From: JAENVT01 sp031412355
GTDB taxonomy: Bacteria > Actinomycetota > Acidimicrobiia > Acidimicrobiales > Ilumatobacteraceae
DNA: 25,890 nucleotides
Reading direction: 5' to 3'
Assembly: GCA_031412355.1 (NCBI GenBank)
Contig: JANOCR010000180.1
Location: 1-25,890 of the forward strand
Of the stretch, positions 22,680 to 25,890 are shown in pieces. The translations under genes were made by a program, and so were the position numbers. Position 1 is the stretch's first letter. The number at the start of each line of letters is the position of its first letter. The notes below the pieces were generated by a model that worked only from the letters and a program-made list of their open reading frames with translations, had not been told where the DNA came from and did not search any database.

Positions 22680-23348
22680 GTGGATTTCATCTTCATGCTC
22701 ACGCGCCGCGATGAGACCATCAGCGATTGCCTCGAGACATGGGACGCCATCGGGCGGGTCGGTCTGCGGCACGCCGGCTTCAAAGATGTCGGAGTCGAGA
22801 TCTCGACACTGGTGGAACTGAACAAACGCATGAAGTCGAATGGAGTGACGACCTACCTCGAAGTGGTCAGCACATCGCCCGAGGAATGCCTGCGCAGCGC
22901 GCATGCAGCATTAGCCATTGGTGTCGATCGGCTGATGGGTGGCACGTTGATCGACGAGACGATGCGGATCATCGACGGATCGGGAATCGAGTATCTGCCG
23001 TTTCCGGGACGACCGGTTGGTCATCCGACGCGGTTGGGTGGCGATGCCAAGCTCGTCGAGACCCAATGCCGGAGTTTTGCCGCGAGCGGATGTCACGGAG
23101 TCGATCTGCTCGCCTACCGCGCCACTGACGCTGATCCGCTGGATCTGGTGCGCGCTGCCAGGCGCGGCACGTCGGGTTACCTCGTCGTCGCTGGAAGCAT
23201 CTCGAGCGCCGCGCAGATCGATGACTTGCGCGCTGCCGGCGCCGACGCGTTCACAATCGGCTCGGCCATCTTCGACGGATCGTTCTCGCCGAACAAGGGC
23301 CACATCGCGTCACATTTGCGCGACGTGATCGACGCGGCTACTTGTTGA
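22680..23348 (+). CDS. HisA-like TIM-barrel protein of unknown reaction
   Basis: A 222-residue protein with features of a (beta/alpha)8 barrel that binds a phosphorylated ligand. VVAGSISSAAQIDDL (169-183) and FTIGSAIFDG (191-200) resemble the two phosphate-binding turns of HisA/TrpC-type barrels. Other marked segments are FIFMLTRRDET near the start, GFKDVG (33-38), TYLEVVSTSPEEC (58-70) and the unusual PFPGRPVGHPTRLGG (107-121). I do not know the reaction. The start is taken as GTG at 22680 after GGAG (22673-22676), because it gives the whole first beta-strand; ATG at 22695 would cut it. The gene diverges from the amidotransferases and its end overlaps the threonine dehydratase end by 11 bases. 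Longer readings from 21984 are antisense to copy 2. Confidence 0.7.
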   Translation: MDFIFMLTRRDETISDCLETWDAIGRVGLRHAGFKDVGVEISTLVELNKRMKSNGVTTYLEVVSTSPEECLRSAHAALAIGVDRLMGGTLIDETMRIIDGSGIEYLPFPGRPVGHPTRLGGDAKLVETQCRSFAASGCHGVDLLAYRATDADPLDLVRAARRGTSGYLVVAGSISSAAQIDDLRAAGADAFTIGSAIFDGSFSPNKGHIASHLRDVIDAATC

Positions 23349-24546
23349 TGACCTCGACGGAGTAACCGGCGTCTGTGGCAGCGCGCACCACCGAGTCGGC
23401 GTGGCCGCTGCCGCGCACTTCCAGCACCACCTGTACGCCGGTCTCGCGGACGTGCAGGTCGACTCCCTCGCGGACATGCTCGACCTCGACCAGGTTGGCG
23501 CCGTGCTCGGCGAACAGCGTCAGCAGACGGGCCAGGCCACCCGGACGATCACTGATTCGGGCGAACAGGATCAGACGCCGCCCCGCCTTCGTTTCGTGAC
23601 GGCGGATGAGACCCGGAACGAGTCCGAGGTCGACGTTGCCACCACTCAACACGACACACGTGGTGCCGGATGGTGCCGGAGCCACGATCTGCGACAGCAA
23701 CGCGGCGACGCCCACGGCACCGGCACCTTCGACAAACAACTTGGCACGCTCCATCAACAACACCATCGCGTCGGCAACAGCGTTCTCTTCGACCACCACG
23801 ACATCGTCGAGCCACTGCTCGACCAGAGGACGGGTGATCTCGCCAGGTCGCTTTACGGCGATGCCGTCGGCCAAGGTGACGACTGGTCCCGTTGGTGCAG
23901 GCCGATGTGCGTACGGAGCACACGACGCGATCTGCACACCGATCACCTCGACCGTCGGGTCGTTGCCCTTCACGGCGATGGCGATACCGCACGAGAGCCC
24001 GCCCCCGCCCAACGGAACTATGACGCGGCGCAGGTCGGGCACATCGCCGATCAACTCGCGCCCAAGGGTTGCCTGCCCGGCGACGACGTCGATGTCGTCG
24101 TACGGATGGCAGAACACCATGCCGGCCTCCGCTGCGTGAGCACGTGCCGCGACCACCGCGTCGTCGAGCGAGTCGCCGCCTTCGATCAACGTTGCTCCAT
24201 AGGCGCGACAAGCCTCGATCTTCGACAGCGGGGCGCCCGACGGTACGAAGATCTCGCACGGGACGCCTGCGTGACGAGCGGCGAAGGCGATGGCCTGGGC
24301 GTGGTTGCCGGCACTTCCCGCGGTGACACCGCCGGCAGCCGCTGGGCCCAGTGCCGCCAGCTTGCTCATGGCTCCGCGGATCTTGAAGCTGCCAGTGCGT
24401 TGCAGGTTCTCGGCCTTCAACACGATGTTGCCACCACATCGTTCGCTCAATGCGGCTGAACCGGTGACGGGTGTGTGCGTGACAACGCCGTAGCCGGCCA
24501 GTGCCGCACGGTCGATGGCCGCGCTGGAAATCTTCTGGGCCCGCAT
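23338..24546 (-). CDS. ilvA: Threonine dehydratase with C-terminal ACT domain
   Basis: A 402-residue PLP enzyme that would deaminate threonine (possibly serine) to 2-oxobutyrate, the first step towards isoleucine. The PLP lysine is K55 (TGSFKIRGAM); GSAGNHAQ (77-84) and PLGGGGLSCG (188-197) bind the cofactor phosphate. Residues from about 325 to the end form one ACT domain (FARISDRPGGLARLL), as in the medium-length threonine ammonia-lyases, so amino-acid feedback control is likely. ATG at 24546 is chosen; ATG at 24570 would overlap the divergent gene's start. No clear ribosome binding site is seen, which fits a near-leaderless transcript. TdcB-type catabolic use cannot be excluded. Confidence 0.88.
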   Translation of the reverse strand: MRAQKISSAAIDRAALAGYGVVTHTPVTGSAALSERCGGNIVLKAENLQRTGSFKIRGAMSKLAALGPAAAGGVTAGSAGNHAQAIAFAARHAGVPCEIFVPSGAPLSKIEACRAYGATLIEGGDSLDDAVVAARAHAAEAGMVFCHPYDDIDVVAGQATLGRELIGDVPDLRRVIVPLGGGGLSCGIAIAVKGNDPTVEVIGVQIASCAPYAHRPAPTGPVVTLADGIAVKRPGEITRPLVEQWLDDVVVVEENAVADAMVLLMERAKLFVEGAGAVGVAALLSQIVAPAPSGTTCVVLSGGNVDLGLVPGLIRRHETKAGRRLILFARISDRPGGLARLLTLFAEHGANLVEVEHVREGVDLHVRETGVQVVLEVRGSGHADSVVRAATDAGYSVEVINK

Positions 24547-24555
24547 GTCAGCGCG

Positions 24556-24562
24556 TACCGTA
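24556..24562. promoter_or_regulatory. Candidate bidirectional -10 element
   Basis: The near-palindrome TACCGTA reads TACCGT on the plus strand and TACGGT on the minus strand, both fitting TANNNT. On plus it is 7 bases from the ATG at 24569, the spacing expected of a leaderless transcript; on minus it is 10 bases from the ATG at 24546. The whole gap between the two start codons is 22 bases and neither gene has a ribosome binding site. No good -35 was seen. Confidence 0.4.
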
Positions 24563-24568
24563 GTGCGC

Positions 24569-25246
24569 ATGCGTGCGCTGTTGATCGCCAATGCTGCCGA
24601 CGCCGATGGCGGCTTCGTCGCGGAACGGTTTCGTCACCGCGGGTACTCGTTCACCGAGTGTCATCGTGAGAACCTCGCCGACTGGCCGGCACTCGATGGC
24701 TACGAATTGGTCGTCACGCTGGGCAGCGAATGGAGCGTGTACTGGCCGCACGTCGCCGAATCCGTCGCCGCCGAGGCCGAGCTGATCCGAACAGCACAGT
24801 TCGGGGACGTGCCGATCTACGGGATCTGCTACGGGAACCAGATCATGGCTCACGCGCTGGGTGGCACCGTCGAGCGGGCGCGCGAGCCCGAGATCGGGTG
24901 GTATCAGGTCGTGAGCGACGAGCCCGAAGTGATCGCAGAGGGTCCGTGGATGCAATGGCACTACGACGTCGTGACCATTCCGCCGGGGTCGTCGGAGATG
25001 GCTCGCAGCCCTGTCGGCCCGCAGGCATGGCGCCTGGGTCGCAGCTTCTGCACGCAGTTTCACCCGGAGGCCACCGAGACCATGATCCGTCGCTGGGCCA
25101 ACAGCGACCTCGGAAGCGCCGAGCTGCTGAAGTACGGCAAAAAACCCGACGACCTGATCGACGAGTCACGACGCAACGTCGCCGAAAGTCGGCCGGCGGC
25201 CGAACACCTCGTCGACTGGTTTCTCGATCGGGTCGCCGGTTCCTGA
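24569..25246 (+). CDS. GMP-synthase-like class I glutamine amidotransferase
   Basis: A 225-residue type 1 glutamine amidotransferase domain protein that would release ammonia from glutamine or hydrolyse a gamma-glutamyl bond. The triad is C87 (GICYGNQIMAHALGG), H165 and E167 (QFHPEA). It is closer to the GuaA-type amidotransferase domain than to the two PuuD-type copies nearby, but has no synthetase domain, so the acceptor is unknown. ATG at 24569 is chosen because it gives the first beta-strand RALLIAN directly; the alternative at 24515 overlaps the divergent threonine dehydratase. The gene ends two bases before the convergent DUF885 gene's stop. Confidence 0.85.
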   Translation: MRALLIANAADADGGFVAERFRHRGYSFTECHRENLADWPALDGYELVVTLGSEWSVYWPHVAESVAAEAELIRTAQFGDVPIYGICYGNQIMAHALGGTVERAREPEIGWYQVVSDEPEVIAEGPWMQWHYDVVTIPPGSSEMARSPVGPQAWRLGRSFCTQFHPEATETMIRRWANSDLGSAELLKYGKKPDDLIDESRRNVAESRPAAEHLVDWFLDRVAGS

Positions 25247-25247
25247 A

Positions 25248-25890
25248 CTACGCGGACGCGTCCGCCAGATCGATCACATCGAGTTCTGCGCTGAGTTGGT
25301 CGAGCCCCATAGCGCCCATCTCGAGCACGACCCGGTGAAAGCGCTTGAGGTCGAACTTCGCACCGAGTCGCTTCTGGGCGCGTTCCCTGCCTTGCAGCCA
25401 CACTCGTTCACCGACTTTGTAGGAGATCGCCTGGCCGGGCATGCCCAGGTAACGGTCGACTTCTGACGCGAGGTAGTCGGCGGGATAGCCGGTGCGCTGG
25501 AGCAGGAATGGAAGCCCCAACTCCGACCTCCATCGCTCGCCGGGGTGGAACGGTTGGTTGTTGGGAATGCGCATCTCGCAGTGCAGCCCGATGTCGACTA
25601 TCACGCGCGCCGCACGCAGCGCTTGGCCGGCCAACCAGCCGAGCTCGTAGACCGGGTCGTCGAGATACCCGAGCTCATGCATCAGCCGTTCGGCATACAG
25701 CGCCCAGCCTTCGCCGTGCCCGGAGATCGATACGCCGAGCCGCTGAAACCTTGTCAGCGAATCGGCCTGGTACATCATCTGGGCGAGCTGCAAGTGGTGG
25801 CCCGGGACGCTCTCGTGATACTCGGTCGACAGTGCCTCCCACAACGGAAAGTGATCCTTGCCGGAGACGGGATGCCAGATCCGGCCGGGA
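25248..25890 (-). CDS. DUF885 metallopeptidase-like protein, 3' part only
   Basis: The C-terminal ~213 residues of a DUF885 family protein; the start lies beyond the window. The reading frame is open to base 889 of the last kilobase (codons continue upstream as PGRIWHPVSGKDHF), so an apparent start at 25844 is an internal TTG leucine codon. HESVPGHHLQ is the family's zinc-binding HExxPGHH-type motif. Later segments GHGEGWALYAERLM and PGQAISYKVG are also typical. Members are often exported, with peptidase activity shown for few. It meets the preceding gene tail to tail, with one base between the stop codons. Confidence 0.88.
   Translation of the reverse strand, partial: PGRIWHPVSGKDHFPLWEALSTEYHESVPGHHLQLAQMMYQADSLTRFQRLGVSISGHGEGWALYAERLMHELGYLDDPVYELGWLAGQALRAARVIVDIGLHCEMRIPNNQPFHPGERWRSELGLPFLLQRTGYPADYLASEVDRYLGMPGQAISYKVGERVWLQGRERAQKRLGAKFDLKRFHRVVLEMGAMGLDQLSAELDVIDLADASA
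25252..25265. other. Perfect 14-base palindrome at a convergent gene junction
   Basis: GCGGACGCGTCCGC lies six bases after the plus-strand stop at 25246 and inside the last codons of the DUF885 gene. It is the only inverted repeat seen at this junction and could fold as a short stem in the plus-strand transcript. There is no T-run, so a terminator role is only a possibility; in G+C-rich coding DNA such a palindrome can arise by chance. Confidence 0.35.

Noticed and set aside
22614..22904. Long N-terminal extension of amidotransferase copy 2 (start at 22904)
   Set aside because: The extension is antisense to the TIM-barrel coding region and has no similarity to the family; ATG at 22613 gives the normal N-terminus.
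25248..25844. Complete small gene starting at 25844
   Set aside because: The apparent start is a TTG leucine codon; the frame stays open to the window edge and continues the DUF885 homology.
1..25890. tRNA, rRNA, insertion sequence, prophage or attachment site
   Set aside because: No cloverleaf, transposase, integrase or terminal inverted repeat pair was recognised on either strand by eye; a covariance-model scan was not possible.

Overview
The window is G+C-rich, gene-dense DNA with many GTG starts and 1- or 4-base overlaps between genes. Together with the Tat-type Rieske protein and a complete 14-subunit complex I, this suggests an actinomycete-type bacterium. My best guess is class Acidimicrobiia (Ilumatobacter-like). 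That placement is inference; no rRNA or marker gene is present to test it.

Region 1 (about 1-19873, all + strand) is one respiratory gene block of 20 consecutive genes. It opens with a NuoI-like 2x[4Fe-4S] ferredoxin, then a cytochrome bc/b6f-type module: a b6-like cytochrome b N-half, a separate subunit IV-like C-half with an unusual soluble N-terminal extension, a Tat-type Rieske protein, a membrane-anchored dihaem cytochrome c, and a three-helix membrane protein I do not recognise. The whole nuoA-nuoN set follows without a break. Fourteen of the 19 junctions overlap by 1 or 4 bases and the other five gaps are 2-13 bases, so the block looks translationally coupled and made as a unit. Complex I would reduce quinone from NADH; the b6-type complex would oxidise quinol and pass electrons through Rieske and cytochrome c to a terminal oxidase not in this window. 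The ferredoxin could feed a side entry.

Region 2 (19874-21208) is an accessory patch. A minus-strand gene for an AbiEi-antitoxin-like/DUF559 nuclease-fold protein is bracketed by two short arrays of a 39-base palindromic repeat. The units recur at exactly 51-base steps, and the inner stem shows base-pair covariation between copies.

Region 3 (21209-25890) is a cluster of small-molecule metabolism genes. It has two tandem paralogous PuuD-type class I glutamine amidotransferases (minus), a divergent TIM-barrel protein of unknown reaction (plus), an ACT-domain threonine dehydratase (minus), a third, GMP-synthase-like class I amidotransferase (plus), and the 3' part of a DUF885 metallopeptidase-like gene (minus) that runs off the window. 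Two convergent pairs are packed stop-to-stop with no room for terminators. One divergent pair shares a 22-base intergenic gap that looks like a bidirectional, leaderless promoter.

The most interesting points are the b6f-like cytochrome b with its conserved haem-ci cysteine next to a ferredoxin gene in a non-photosynthetic-looking operon, the unknown membrane protein between the bc and Nuo genes, and the 51-base palindromic arrays around the nuclease-fold gene.
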